Source of the DNA: Leifsonia sp. 1010
GTDB lineage: Bacteria; Actinomycetota; Actinomycetes; Actinomycetales; Microbacteriaceae
Assembly (NCBI RefSeq): GCF_031455295.1
Contig: NZ_JAVDSL010000001.1
Coordinates: 1,550,001-1,614,000 of the forward strand
Reading direction: 5' to 3'
DNA length: 64,000 bases
The position numbers and the translations under genes were made by a program. Under the pieces are notes generated by a model that searched no databases, was not told the DNA's origin, and worked only from the letters and a program-made list of their open reading frames with translations. Positions 43,331 through 52,491 of the stretch are shown piece by piece (position 1 is the stretch's first letter; each line of letters starts with the position of its first letter).

Positions 43331-44539
43331 TCAGTCCGCGGCCTGCTGGGGCGAGACGGTGATGGATTCGCGCAGCGCGGCCACCGCGGCGCCGCGCGCC
43401 CAATCGGTGAAGGTGTGGCGGCGGACGACCAGGCGGCAGTTGGCCGCGGCGCCGAACGCGTGCGCAAGGAACTCCTCGCGGAACCGGCGCTCGTAGAGGT
43501 CGTAGTCCATGACCCCCTCCCCGGCGATCACGACCACCTCGGGCCCGAACAGGTTCACGGTGGCGGCCACCGCGGCACCGATGGCCGTGCCCGCCCGCTC
43601 GAAGGCGTCGACGGCTGCAGGATCGCCGTCGTGCGCAAGGCGGATGACGTCCGTCAGGGTGAGGTCAGGCTCCCCTCTCTCCAGGCTCACCGCGTCGCGG
43701 ATGGCCCGGGAGGAGGCGACAGCCTCGACGCAGCCGCGACGGCCGCATACGCACAGGGCATCGGACGACGCGAGCGGGAGGTGCCCGATCTCGCCCGCGA
43801 CGCCGTGGGCGCCGACGACGACGTCGTCGTTCACGTAGATGCCGCACCCGATGCCCGCACCGATCGTGATGATCGCGAACGACTCCGCGTCCCTGCCCGC
43901 GCCGAACCACTGCTCGGACTTCGCGAGTGCCCTCACGTCGTTCTCGACGGTGATGGGCAGGTCAAGTTCTTCCGCCAGGCGCGCGCCCAGGGGAAAGTGA
44001 GTCCAGCCGAGCAGGGGGGAGTCGCGGACAAGTCCGGTCGTGCTGTCGATGTCGCCGGAGACCGAGACGCCGACGCCGGTGAGATTCGCGGCCGTGTCGC
44101 CGAGCTGCGCGATGAGCGACGTCACCGAGGTCACGATGGCGGCGATCGTGCTCTCCGGGTCGTGGCTCTTGAGCCGTCGACGGGTGGAGCCGAGCACCTC
44201 GTTGCCCAGGCTGACGGTCACGGCGAAGATCTCGTCCGCATTCACCTTGACCCCGATCGCGATCATCGACCGCGAGACGACGCTGAGGGGGCGAACAGGG
44301 CGGCCGGGGAAGGAGTGCTCGGCGTGCTCGCCCACGGTCACGTAGCCGCCCTCGATGAGCGGATTGACCGTCTTGGTCACCTTCGCCTGCGACAGGCCGG
44401 TGAGACGGCCGATGTCGAGCCGGCTGACCGGTCCGTGCGTGATGATGCGCGTGAAGATCTCGGCCGACCGGGGAGTGCCCAGTTCCGGCCGCCGACGGGT
44501 GCCCACGTCATCGAGTGGCATGTCGAGAGAGTACCCCAT
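43331..44539 (-). CDS. ROK-family transcriptional regulator 2
   Basis: A 402-residue ROK repressor: winged helix around LDIGRLTGLSQAKVTKTV near residue 45, sugar domain GVSVSGDIDSTTGLVRDS near 170, zinc motif CVCGRRGCVEAVA near 275. ATG 44539 is used; ATG six codons later is possible and neither has a strong ribosome site. It is divergent from the LplB/YtcP importer, which it probably controls, and tail to tail with its paralogue ROK 1, 22 bp apart. Confidence 0.87.
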   Translation of the reverse strand: MGYSLDMPLDDVGTRRRPELGTPRSAEIFTRIITHGPVSRLDIGRLTGLSQAKVTKTVNPLIEGGYVTVGEHAEHSFPGRPVRPLSVVSRSMIAIGVKVNADEIFAVTVSLGNEVLGSTRRRLKSHDPESTIAAIVTSVTSLIAQLGDTAANLTGVGVSVSGDIDSTTGLVRDSPLLGWTHFPLGARLAEELDLPITVENDVRALAKSEQWFGAGRDAESFAIITIGAGIGCGIYVNDDVVVGAHGVAGEIGHLPLASSDALCVCGRRGCVEAVASSRAIRDAVSLERGEPDLTLTDVIRLAHDGDPAAVDAFERAGTAIGAAVAATVNLFGPEVVVIAGEGVMDYDLYERRFREEFLAHAFGAAANCRLVVRRHTFTDWARGAAVAALRESITVSPQQAAD

Positions 44540-44650
44540 TGCCCCCGCTTTCTTTCTTTCGTGTTCGAATGCGCGGCGCCCATGATTCGCACGAATCCCG
44601 GCGGGCAGCGGATGCGTACGACGGAGGGCGCCTGGCATCAGGATAGATTA

Positions 44651-44679
44651 TTGACAACGGTAAGGAAATAGGTTTTGCT
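44651..44679 (+). promoter_or_regulatory. Possible promoter of the LplB-type importer operon
   Basis: TTGACA at 44651-44656, then TTTGCT at 44674-44679 (17-bp spacing); the -35 is consensus, the -10 weak. It lies in the 238-bp gap between ROK 2 and the permease. TTGACA also matches one arm of the 39648 palindrome, so it may be a regulator half-site. Confidence 0.4.
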
Positions 44680-44777
44680 GTATCCAGTCCGGGCGGACCG
44701 AGCGTCCATCCGGCTCGATCTGTTCAGGAGTCTTCGATGACGAAGCGGCAACACCGTTGGCACGCGGCGGTGCGCGG

Positions 44778-45782
44778 ATGACCAGCGCCCCGCCCATGAC
44801 GACCACCACCACCCGGCAACCGGCTCGGACCACTCCGCCGCCGAAGGCACGCGTGACGACCCGGCGCAGGACCCTCGGTCAGCGCTGGCGCATCGCGCTC
44901 CGACGGCACTGGCAGCTGTACCTGCTGACGATCCTGCCGCTCGCCTACTTCGCGATCTTCAAGTACGTGCCGATCTCCAACGCGATCATCGCGTTCAAGG
45001 ACTACAGCCCGGTGCTGGGCGTGTGGGGGAGCCCGTGGAACGACTTCGCGAACTTCCAGGCGATGCTGCAGAACCCGCAGTTCCCCACGCTCGTCTCCAA
45101 CACCCTGATCCTCTCCGGATACGCGGTGCTGGCGAGCTTCCCCATCCCGATCATCCTGGCCCTCGCCCTCAACGAGGTGCGTCACCGCTGGTTCCAGAAG
45201 ACCGTGCAGATGGTCACGTACGCCCCGTACTTCATCTCCACGGTGGTCGTCGTGTCGATGCTCATCCTGATCATGGCCCCACGTCTGGGCGTCATCAGCC
45301 AGGTGTTCGGGTTCTTCGGCGTCCCGTCTCCCGACCTCCTGGGCGACCCCGACTACTTCCGCAACATCTACGTCTGGTCGGACGTGTGGCAGACCGCGGG
45401 CTACTCCGCCGTCATCTACATGGCGGCGCTCTCCGGAATCGACCCGTCGCTGTATGAGGCGGCGCGGATGGACGGCGCCTCCCGGCTCCGGAAGATCTGG
45501 CACGTCGACATCCCCGGCATCATGCCGACCGCGATGATCGTGCTCATCCTGAGCGTCGGCAACATCATGGCGATCGGTTTCGAGAAGGTCTACCTGCTGC
45601 AGAACCCGCTGAACCTGGGGCAGTCCGAGATCATCGCCACCTACGTCTACAAGCTGGGCATCCTCAACGCCGACTTCGGGACGGCGACCGCCGTCGGCCT
45701 CTTCAATTCCGTCGTGAACCTCGTGCTCCTGCTGGTCGTCAACTGGGTGGCACGTCGAGTGAGTGGGAGCGGACTGTGGTGA
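44778..45782 (+). CDS. ABC transporter permease, LplB type
   Basis: A 334-residue inner-membrane permease of the LplB (polysaccharide/oligosaccharide importer) branch. The first 45 residues are polar; FKYVPISNAIIAFKDYSP near residue 62 is characteristic of the branch; the EAA loop is EAARMDGASRLRKIWHVDIP near 230. ATG 44778 is chosen, but a TTG seven codons upstream and an ATG six codons downstream are possible because no clear ribosome site is seen. Overlaps the next permease gene. Confidence 0.88.
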   Translation: MTSAPPMTTTTTRQPARTTPPPKARVTTRRRTLGQRWRIALRRHWQLYLLTILPLAYFAIFKYVPISNAIIAFKDYSPVLGVWGSPWNDFANFQAMLQNPQFPTLVSNTLILSGYAVLASFPIPIILALALNEVRHRWFQKTVQMVTYAPYFISTVVVVSMLILIMAPRLGVISQVFGFFGVPSPDLLGDPDYFRNIYVWSDVWQTAGYSAVIYMAALSGIDPSLYEAARMDGASRLRKIWHVDIPGIMPTAMIVLILSVGNIMAIGFEKVYLLQNPLNLGQSEIIATYVYKLGILNADFGTATAVGLFNSVVNLVLLLVVNWVARRVSGSGLW

Positions 45783-46729
45783 CCATCGATCTTCCGGCCG
45801 AGCGCGCGCGGCAGAAGGCGCGTGCGAAGCGCATCAAGAAGCCCCGTCGCATCAAGGAGTCGCCGGGAGACCGCGCGCTCCTCGTCGTCATCTATCTCGG
45901 GCTCACCCTGGCGGTCCTCGTCGTCCTCCTGCCCCTGCTGTTCATCCTCGCCAGCTCCTTCTCCTCACCGCATGCGGTGACGGCGGGCCAGGTCTTCCTC
46001 TGGCCGGTGGACTTCACGCTCAAGGGCTACCAGACGGTGCTCGCGGACCCGCAGGTGCTGATGGGCTACGCCAACTCGCTGTTCTACATGATCGCGGGCA
46101 CCCTGATCAGCACCACCCTGACGGTCTGCATCGCGTGGCCGCTGTCGCGCCCGTCGTTCATGGGCCGCAACGTGATCATGTCGCTGCTGCTGTTCACCAT
46201 GCTGTTCAGCGGTGGACTCATCCCGACCTACATGGTCGTGCAGAACCTCGGCCTCCTCGACACGCGCTGGGCACTCCTGCTGCCGCAGGCGGTCGCGGTG
46301 TGGCAGGTCATCATCGCCCGGACGTTCTTCCGCTCGGCGATCCCAGAAGAGCTCGTCGAGGCCGCGTCCCTCGACGGCGCGAGCGACTTCCGGTTCCTGT
46401 GGACCGTCGTGCTCCCGCTCTCGAAGCCGCTGATCGCCGTCATCGCGCTCATGTATGCGATCGGCCAGTGGAACGGCTACTTCGACGCGCTCCTCTATCT
46501 GAAGAGCTCCGACCTGTTCCCGCTCCAACTCGTCCTGCGCAACATCCTGGTCCTCAACGCGACCAACGGAGGCGTGAGCGACCTGGCGGCCCAGGCGCAG
46601 AACCAGGAGCTCGTGAACCTCCTCAAGTACGCGCTCATCGTGATCACGAGCGTCCCGGTGCTGATCATCTATCCGTTCGTCGCCCGGTACTTCAACAAAG
46701 GCGTGCTCATCGGTTCGGTCAAAGGCTGA
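45776..46729 (+). CDS. ABC transporter permease, YtcP/LplC type
   Basis: A 317-residue permease partner of the LplB-type protein. About 45 basic residues precede the first of six membrane segments; EAA loop EAASLDGASDFRFLWTVVLP near residue 200; the insertion with DLAAQAQNQ near 265 and the end YFNKGVLIGSVKG are typical of this branch. Two adjacent GTG codons (45776, 45779) can serve; the first has GGGAG at 6 nt, the second gives a GTGA overlap with the previous stop. No ATPase gene is present. Confidence 0.88.
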   Translation: MVTIDLPAERARQKARAKRIKKPRRIKESPGDRALLVVIYLGLTLAVLVVLLPLLFILASSFSSPHAVTAGQVFLWPVDFTLKGYQTVLADPQVLMGYANSLFYMIAGTLISTTLTVCIAWPLSRPSFMGRNVIMSLLLFTMLFSGGLIPTYMVVQNLGLLDTRWALLLPQAVAVWQVIIARTFFRSAIPEELVEAASLDGASDFRFLWTVVLPLSKPLIAVIALMYAIGQWNGYFDALLYLKSSDLFPLQLVLRNILVLNATNGGVSDLAAQAQNQELVNLLKYALIVITSVPVLIIYPFVARYFNKGVLIGSVKG

Positions 46730-46814
46730 GCCGGCCGATCGAGCGTCATCTCCCACCACACAGTGCACCATCCACATCCCTGACACACCCGAAGTTCCAA
46801 AGGAGGAACGCACC

Positions 46815-48497
46815 ATGTTCTCGAAGACTGATCGACGACCCCGCCGGGTCCGGTCGCGGGCGCTCGTCGCCGCGGTGGGCGGCACCGCCGCGCTGCTCGC
46901 CCTCTCCGCCTGCACCCCCGCGAGCGGGTCGGCCGCTGACGACAAGATCGGCGGAACGGCCGCACTGAGCGTCTTCGCCCAGCAGGGCACCGGACAGGAT
47001 CTCGCCACCAACGCCTTCACCAAGGAGGTGGAGAAGAAGTTCAACATCAAGTTCTCCTGGCAGACGACGACGCAGGATTCGTCGGTGGCGCCCGAGAAGC
47101 GGCAGATCCTGATGGCGAGCGGCGACTATCCCGACGCGTTCCTCCTCATCCCGTGGGTGGACCAGTTCAACCAGGTCGACGTCGAGAAGCTGGCCAAGCA
47201 GGGCGTCGCTCTGCCGCTCAACGACCTCATCAAGCAGTACGCGCCCGACATCCAGAAGGCGCTCGACAGCAACCCGGACTACAAGGCGATGGCGACCTCG
47301 CCCGACGGCAAGATCTACGGCCTGCCGCAGCTGGCCGAGACGCTGCACATCCAGTACCCGTCGAAGCTCTGGATGAACACGGAGTGGCTGAAGAAGCTCG
47401 GCCTCCAGATGCCGAAGACCACCGACGAGATGACGAAGGTGCTCGAGGCGTTCAAGAACGGCGACCCGAACGGCAACGGTCAGAAGGACGAGATCCCGCT
47501 CAGCGGCGACTCCCACGACACGCTGATCCCGTTCTTCATGAACGCGTTCATCTACGATCCGCAGAACCCGGACAAGGGCAACCAGTCGACGACGGTCCTC
47601 AACAAGGGCAAGGTCGACATCCAGGCGAACAAGGACGGCTGGCGCGAGGGTCTGAAGTACATCAAGTCGCTGTGGGATGCCGGCCTCATCGACAAGGGCG
47701 CCTTCACGCAGAACCCCGCGGCGCTCGCCCAGGAAGGCAACAACGCGGGACCCGTGCTGCTCGGCAGCGCGAGCGGGCTGCACCCGTACATCTTCGTCAG
47801 CCCCGGCGCGAAGGACGGCCGTGACAAGCAGTACGACGCCGTCCCGCCGCTGACCGGTCCGGACGGAGCCGACTACGCCACGTACGCCTTCGGCAGCACC
47901 CCGGGCGCGACGTTCATGCTGACGAACAAGGCGTCGAAGAACGACCAGGTCGCCGCGATCAAGCTGGTGAACTACCTGTTCACAGAGAAGGGCCAGCTCG
48001 ACGGCAACTTCGGCCCGGAGGGCAAGGGATGGGACAAGGCGCCCGCGGGCTCCGAAGCGCTCAACCCCGACGTGAAGGCGCAGTTCGTCAACCTGCAGCT
48101 CTCTCAGGATGAGGCCAACGCCGTCCAGTGGGGCGCGCTGTCCACCTACAACCAGAACGCTGCGTTCCGTGAGTCGCAGGCCGTGCCGACGGACATCTAC
48201 GACACATCCGGGTACGAGCGCCGGCTGTTCCAGGCGACGCAGCTCTACCAGGGCCACGAGGACAAGAGCCAGATCTACCCGAGCTGGAAGGTGTGGCCGG
48301 ATCCCGCGAAGGCGACGCAGGTGGCCACGCAGCAGACGAACATCGACAACTACGTCACGCAGAACGCCCTGGCCTTCATCACGGGTTCCAAGAGCCTCGA
48401 CAGCGACTGGGATTCCTACGTGAAGGGCTTCGACGGCCTCGGGCTGAAGGACTACCTCAGCACGCTGCAGAAGGCGTACGACGCGTCGAAGAAGTAG
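46815..48497 (+). CDS. Extracellular oligosaccharide-binding lipoprotein, LplA type
   Basis: A 560-residue solute-binding protein, the longer LplA/YtcQ class. Basic N-terminus, hydrophobic core and lipobox ending LSAC near residue 33. The calcium-loop-like DPNGNGQKDEIPL near residue 217 is typical of the family. ATG follows an excellent AAAGGAGG site. Encoded after its two permeases (85-bp gap) and before a strong bidirectional terminator. The ligand is not evident; adjacency to the GH36/GH95/ROK block suggests a galactosylated or fucosylated oligosaccharide. Confidence 0.9.
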   Translation: MFSKTDRRPRRVRSRALVAAVGGTAALLALSACTPASGSAADDKIGGTAALSVFAQQGTGQDLATNAFTKEVEKKFNIKFSWQTTTQDSSVAPEKRQILMASGDYPDAFLLIPWVDQFNQVDVEKLAKQGVALPLNDLIKQYAPDIQKALDSNPDYKAMATSPDGKIYGLPQLAETLHIQYPSKLWMNTEWLKKLGLQMPKTTDEMTKVLEAFKNGDPNGNGQKDEIPLSGDSHDTLIPFFMNAFIYDPQNPDKGNQSTTVLNKGKVDIQANKDGWREGLKYIKSLWDAGLIDKGAFTQNPAALAQEGNNAGPVLLGSASGLHPYIFVSPGAKDGRDKQYDAVPPLTGPDGADYATYAFGSTPGATFMLTNKASKNDQVAAIKLVNYLFTEKGQLDGNFGPEGKGWDKAPAGSEALNPDVKAQFVNLQLSQDEANAVQWGALSTYNQNAAFRESQAVPTDIYDTSGYERRLFQATQLYQGHEDKSQIYPSWKVWPDPAKATQVATQQTNIDNYVTQNALAFITGSKSLDSDWDSYVKGFDGLGLKDYLSTLQKAYDASKK

Positions 48498-48502
48498 TGC
48501 CG

Positions 48503-48536
48503 CGGACGCCGGCGGGGACCTCCCCGCCGGCGTCCG
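48503..48536. terminator. Bidirectional terminator
   Basis: Perfect 15-bp stem (cggacgccggcgggg / ccccgccggcgtccg), 4-nt loop, in the 39-bp gap between the convergent LplA-type and SDR genes. Confidence 0.85.
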
Positions 48537-49418
48537 TCATGCGCCGAGCAGGCGTTCCGTCTCGGCCCACAGCCGCTGCTGCCACTCCGGGTCTCCACCC
48601 GGATGCGCCGGCGTCAGCGGCTTCGCGCTGCGCACGGAGAAGTACTCGCCGGTCCTCCCTGCGAACGCGGGATCGGTGGCCAGCCGGACGATCAAGCCTG
48701 CGCCTCTGGCGGGGTCGCCGATGCGCAGCAGCCGCAACACGCGCTCGAGCGGCGCGGCGAAGCGCAGCTCCCGGCCCAGGCCCGTCACGTTGAACCCCGG
48801 GTCCAGGCAGTTCGCGGTGACGCCGGTGTCTTCGATCCGCCGGGCGAGCTCTCGGGTGAACATGATGTCGAGCAGTTTCGTCTTTCCGTAGACGGTGGAG
48901 GATCCCCGCGCGGTGAACGGCGTCGTGTCGGTCAGATCCTCGGGCAGCGCGAGCGTGCCGTGCCGACGGGAGGCTTCGGAGGCGACGTTCACGATCCGCG
49001 CTCCCGGCGTCTGCGTGAGCACGGGGAGCAGCTCCCGCGTGAGCAGCCAAGGAGCGAGGTAGTTCACGGCGACCATCTCGGGGAAGCCGTCGGCCGTCAC
49101 CCGCTGCTCGAACGCGTGGATGCCGGCGTTGTTGACGAGGACATCGATGTGCTCGTAGGCGGCGGCGATCTCCTGTCCCACCCGGCGGACATCGTCGAGG
49201 CGGGTGAGGTCGGCCGAGAACACGCGGACCTCCGCGCCGGGCTTGACTTCTTCGATCGCGGCGCGCGTGGCATCGGCGCGGCCGGCATCCCGAGCGGTGA
49301 TGGCCAGTCGGGCGCCCTGGCGTGCCAGCTCGATGGCGGCGAGCCGCCCGAGGCCGCTGGTGGCGCCGGTGATGACGATGGTCGGTGGATGCGCGGACGG
49401 GCCGGATAAAGTGGGCAT
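48537..49418 (-). CDS. Short-chain dehydrogenase/reductase (retinol-dehydrogenase-like)
   Basis: A 293-residue SDR. Cofactor motif TGATSGLGR near residue 18, NNAGIHAF near 95, YxxxK as YGKTK near 178, with the C-terminal part resembling the RDH/WWOX-like bacterial reductases that act on small hydrophobic carbonyls. ATG at 49418 follows TATGGT with a 6-nt gap, so it is probably leaderless. Divergent from a MarR gene across 28 bp; the MarR protein probably represses it. Substrate unknown. Confidence 0.83.
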   Translation of the reverse strand: MPTLSGPSAHPPTIVITGATSGLGRLAAIELARQGARLAITARDAGRADATRAAIEEVKPGAEVRVFSADLTRLDDVRRVGQEIAAAYEHIDVLVNNAGIHAFEQRVTADGFPEMVAVNYLAPWLLTRELLPVLTQTPGARIVNVASEASRRHGTLALPEDLTDTTPFTARGSSTVYGKTKLLDIMFTRELARRIEDTGVTANCLDPGFNVTGLGRELRFAAPLERVLRLLRIGDPARGAGLIVRLATDPAFAGRTGEYFSVRSAKPLTPAHPGGDPEWQQRLWAETERLLGA

Positions 49419-49424
49419 TTCCAC

Positions 49425-49430
49425 ACCATA
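49425..49430 (-). promoter_or_regulatory. Leaderless -10 (TATGGT) of the SDR gene
   Basis: TATGGT, 6 nt before ATG 49418. The 28-bp divergent gap also has an imperfect dyad (catttcc ... ggaaatg) spanning both start codons, a possible MarR site. Confidence 0.55.
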
Positions 49431-49446
49431 AGGAATTGATGGGGAA

Positions 49447-49932
49447 ATGTCCACTAAATCCGGAGCGGACGCGGACCGCCGCGCAGCCGAACTCGCCCTC
49501 GGCGTCGAGCTCAACGCCCTGCTGAGCGCATCCCGTGCCCTCACCGAGCGCAGCGCCGCCGTCTTCCACCGGGGCGTCCAGCCGGCCGCCTTCCACGTCG
49601 CGCGCTGGCTGTACGCCTACGGCCCGGCGAACCCGAGCGCCGTGGCCGACGCGGTCGCAATGGACCGCAGCTCCACCAGCGCCCTCATCCGCCAGCTGAA
49701 GGCCGCCGGCCTCGTCGATAGCACCCCCGACCCGACCGACGGCCGCGCGGTCCGGGTCTCGCTGACGCCCACCGGCGCCGAGCGGGTGCGCGAGGCGCTC
49801 GACCTGCGCGGAACCGCCTTCTTCGAGCGCACCGCCGACTGGTCGGTCGCCGACCTCCGCACGCTCGCGCGCCTCCTGCGCGAGCTGACGGGGCCGCGCG
49901 GCGGCGGGAGCGCATCCACTCCGCAGGAATAG
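49447..49932 (+). CDS. MarR-family transcriptional regulator
   Basis: A 161-residue winged-helix regulator. The recognition region is NPSAVADAVAMDRSSTSALIRQLKAAG near residues 58-84 and the wing is DPTDGRAVRVSLTPTG near 98. Flanking helices would form the dimer. The gene is divergent from the SDR, a common MarR arrangement, and is followed by an AraC-type regulator after 28 bp. Ligand not evident. Confidence 0.85.
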   Translation: MSTKSGADADRRAAELALGVELNALLSASRALTERSAAVFHRGVQPAAFHVARWLYAYGPANPSAVADAVAMDRSSTSALIRQLKAAGLVDSTPDPTDGRAVRVSLTPTGAERVREALDLRGTAFFERTADWSVADLRTLARLLRELTGPRGGGSASTPQE

Positions 49933-49960
49933 CACGCCCCGCCCGACGGTTTCGCCGAGC

Positions 49961-50803
49961 GTGACGATCACCGGGATGCGCGCCCCCGCCACACTGGACG
50001 AGCTGCTCTCCACGCTCGAGTGGCACGTGGATGCGTCGCGCCGCGAAGCGTTCGATCGCGGGATCCGGATCCGGTTGGAGGGCCCGACCTTCGTCTACGT
50101 CGTCGACGGATCCGTGCGCGTGCGCTCCACCGGCCCCCAGGCGGTGTCGTTCGCCTACGGCGCGGGCGACGTGGTCTTCCTGCCCGGCCGGAACGACGCC
50201 GAACTGACCGCCGACGGCCCCGGCGAGGTCGTTGTCACAGCACTTCGGCCGACAGCCGGATTCCACGCCATCGACCTGCTGCCCGACCATCTCGGCGTCC
50301 ATCGGCTCGCCGACCTCGACCCCGGTGTCGCGCTGCTCGCCTCCCGGATGGGCTGCCAGACCGCGGTCCGTCGCGCGGGCGACCGCGTGATCTGCGGACG
50401 GATGGCGACCACGATCATCTCCGTCGCGATCCGCGCCTGGGCCGAGGGGGAGTGCGCGCCCGACAACTGGCCGGCCGCCGTCGAGGACCCCTTTCTCAGC
50501 CGTGTGCTCGACGCCATGCACACGAACCCGGGGCACCCGTGGACGCTTCGCGACCTCGCCGCCGTCGGCGCGATGTCGCGGACCACGTTCGCCGAGCGCT
50601 TCCGCGAGCAGGTCGGTCAGTCGCCGGCGAGCTACCTCGCGCAGGTGCGCATGGAGGCGGCCATGACCTACCTCTCGCAGGACGGCCTCAGCGTGAGCGA
50701 GACCGCCCGCCTCCTCGGCTACGAGTCGGATGCGGGCTTCAGCCGCGCGTTCCGCCGCCACACGGGGGCGGTCCCGTCCGTCTGGCGGCAGCGCGCGAGC
50801 TGA
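49961..50803 (+). CDS. AraC-family regulator with cupin-type N-terminal domain
   Basis: A 280-residue protein. Residues 30-180 form a cupin-like sensor domain of the kind seen in AraC_binding/Cupin_6 regulators. Residues 195-280 carry the two AraC helix-turn-helix motifs (LRDLAAVGAMSRTTFAERF and VSETARLLGYESDAGFSRAF). A GTG at 49961 or ATG five codons later may start it; neither has a strong ribosome site. Targets are not obvious; the neighbouring SDR and MFS genes are candidates. Confidence 0.83.
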   Translation: MTITGMRAPATLDELLSTLEWHVDASRREAFDRGIRIRLEGPTFVYVVDGSVRVRSTGPQAVSFAYGAGDVVFLPGRNDAELTADGPGEVVVTALRPTAGFHAIDLLPDHLGVHRLADLDPGVALLASRMGCQTAVRRAGDRVICGRMATTIISVAIRAWAEGECAPDNWPAAVEDPFLSRVLDAMHTNPGHPWTLRDLAAVGAMSRTTFAERFREQVGQSPASYLAQVRMEAAMTYLSQDGLSVSETARLLGYESDAGFSRAFRRHTGAVPSVWRQRAS

Positions 50804-50836
50804 ACGAAGCCGATGGCGGTGGATGGACTGCCGCGC

Positions 50837-50842
50837 TAGTGT
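50837..50842 (+). promoter_or_regulatory. Leaderless -10 (TAGTGT) of a small membrane protein gene
   Basis: TAGTGT, 6 nt before ATG 50849; supports reality of the small gene. Confidence 0.6.
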
Positions 50843-50848
50843 CGCCTC

Positions 50849-51157
50849 ATGCAGACGCCCCGATCGGGTCCACCTCGGCGCCTCCACGTTCCGCTCGTCG
50901 TCCTCCTCATCGTCGGCGTGCTCGTGACGGTCGCTGGCGAGGGGTGGTTCCTGACCGCGAAGGACACGGTCGCGAGCAGTGCGCAGCGGTCGAATTCCCT
51001 GCCGACTCTTCCGGTGCACGTCTACGCGCAGTACACCCAGCACCTGCCCGCGATCGACACCTCGGGTCTCTGGACCGGCCTGCTGATTGCCGGGTCGGGT
51101 ATCGCAGTGCTCCTGGCGGCCGCGGCCGTCGCGATCAGGCGGTCATACGTCCGCTGA
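50849..51157 (+). CDS. Small two-helix membrane protein, unknown function
   Basis: A 102-residue protein not recognised by family. A basic N-terminus (PRSGPPRR) leads into a membrane segment (LVVLLIVGVLVTVAGEGWFL, about 17-36); about 38 extracytoplasmic residues follow, then a second segment (TGLLIAGSGIAVLLAAAAVA, about 75-94) and a basic end RRSYVR. Monocistronic, with its own leaderless promoter and a hairpin behind it, so it is probably expressed. No functional clue from neighbours. Confidence 0.65.
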   Translation: MQTPRSGPPRRLHVPLVVLLIVGVLVTVAGEGWFLTAKDTVASSAQRSNSLPTLPVHVYAQYTQHLPAIDTSGLWTGLLIAGSGIAVLLAAAAVAIRRSYVR

Positions 51158-51167
51158 TCGGGCGTGG

Positions 51168-51198
51168 GCCGAGTGGATGCGGCCCGCAGCCACTCGGC
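51168..51198. terminator. Bidirectional hairpin between small membrane gene and MFS gene
   Basis: gccgagtgg / ccactcggc, 9-bp stem extended by an inner gc-rich helix (tgc / gca), in the 45-bp convergent gap. Confidence 0.65.
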
Positions 51199-51202
51199 TC
51201 GC

Positions 51203-52411
51203 TCAGCGCAGAACCGCGCCGCGTCGCCCGGCGCTGCCGAACAGCACGACCCCGACCGCGACGACGGCCACGGCGACGAAGTAGGTGAACCGCACGTCGA
51301 CCGTGTCGACGAGGAGGCCTCCCACGCCTGCGCCGAGCGTGATCGCCAGCTGGAACCCGGCGACGACCAGGCCGCCGGCCGCCTCCAGCCGATCCGGGAT
51401 GTAGCGGCCGGCCCACGTGTTGATGACCGCGGGCCAAGCACCGAAGCCGAAGCCCCACACCACGACCGCCGCCGCCACGACGATGACCGACCCCTGCCCG
51501 ACGATCGCGAGCAGGATGGCGCCGGCGATCAGCGACGGCTGCAGATAGCGCAGCAGCGCCAGGTGCCGATCGGCGAGCGCCCCGACGACCAGGTTGCCGA
51601 TCACTCCGCCGACGCCGAAGGCCACGAGCAGCGCGGCCGCGAACGCCGTGTCCAGCCCGGGCACCTGGTCGAGGGCGAGACGGATGAACGTGTACGCCAT
51701 GAAGTGGCCGAGGACGATCAGGATGTGACCGGCCAGCCCCTGGCGCACTCCCGGTCGCCGCAGGGTGTCGCCGAGGATGCGCAGGCTCGACGCTTCGGCC
51801 GGGGCGACCGGAGGCAGCGCCAGACGCAGCGCGACCGCGACCAGGGCCGTGAGGATCGCCGCTCCGACGAAGACGCCACGCCAATCCACGAGCGCGGTGA
51901 GATACACGCCGACCGGGACGCCGGCGACGACGGCGAGCGTCATGCCGGCGCTCACCGTGGTCAGCGCGCGGCCGAGCCGGTCGGGGGTCGCGAGCGATGC
52001 GGCCACGGTCAGTGACATCGACCAGAAGCCGCTGATGGCGACCCCGATGAGCAGCCGCGCGATCAGCAGGACCCACAGCGAGGGCGCCAGCGCCACGGCG
52101 AGGTTGGAGACGGCCGCGAGTGCCGCGACCAGCACCAGCAGAGTCCGGCGATCCATCCGCGGGATCAGGATGCCGATGGTCGGCGCCGCGAGGAACCCGA
52201 CGAACGCGGTCACGGTCACCGTCTGTCCGGCCTGCCCCGGTGTCACCCCGAGTTCGGCGGCCATCGCGGTCAGCACACCGGAGGGCAGGAACTCGGCGGT
52301 CACCAGCACGAAGCTGGTCAGGAACATGACGATGAGGCCGGCCCAACGCGTGCGCGTGAGCGGCTGGGCGGCGGGAGAGGTGGCCCGGACGGGCGAGGTG
52401 TCTGTCGTCAC
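51203..52411 (-). CDS. MFS transporter (AraJ/DHA1-like)
   Basis: A 402-residue twelve-helix transporter. EFLPSGVLTAMAAELGVTPGQAGQTVT near residue 40 and IPRMDRRTLL near 85 match the sugar-efflux/AraJ group of DHA1; GVPVGVYL near 160 is motif C. The GTG at 52411 begins just before the first helix; a longer frame from 52495 overlaps the neighbouring gene and lacks a ribosome site. It lies 80 bp downstream of the epimerase gene on the same strand and could be co-transcribed. Confidence 0.83.
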   Translation of the reverse strand: MTTDTSPVRATSPAAQPLTRTRWAGLIVMFLTSFVLVTAEFLPSGVLTAMAAELGVTPGQAGQTVTVTAFVGFLAAPTIGILIPRMDRRTLLVLVAALAAVSNLAVALAPSLWVLLIARLLIGVAISGFWSMSLTVAASLATPDRLGRALTTVSAGMTLAVVAGVPVGVYLTALVDWRGVFVGAAILTALVAVALRLALPPVAPAEASSLRILGDTLRRPGVRQGLAGHILIVLGHFMAYTFIRLALDQVPGLDTAFAAALLVAFGVGGVIGNLVVGALADRHLALLRYLQPSLIAGAILLAIVGQGSVIVVAAAVVVWGFGFGAWPAVINTWAGRYIPDRLEAAGGLVVAGFQLAITLGAGVGGLLVDTVDVRFTYFVAVAVVAVGVVLFGSAGRRGAVLR

Positions 52412-52491
52412 CCTTCGACTCTGCCGGATCGCGGACGCCGGCACCTGACTCTGCGTCCGGCGTCGGGCGACCGGGCGTCCCGTGCCGGCGG

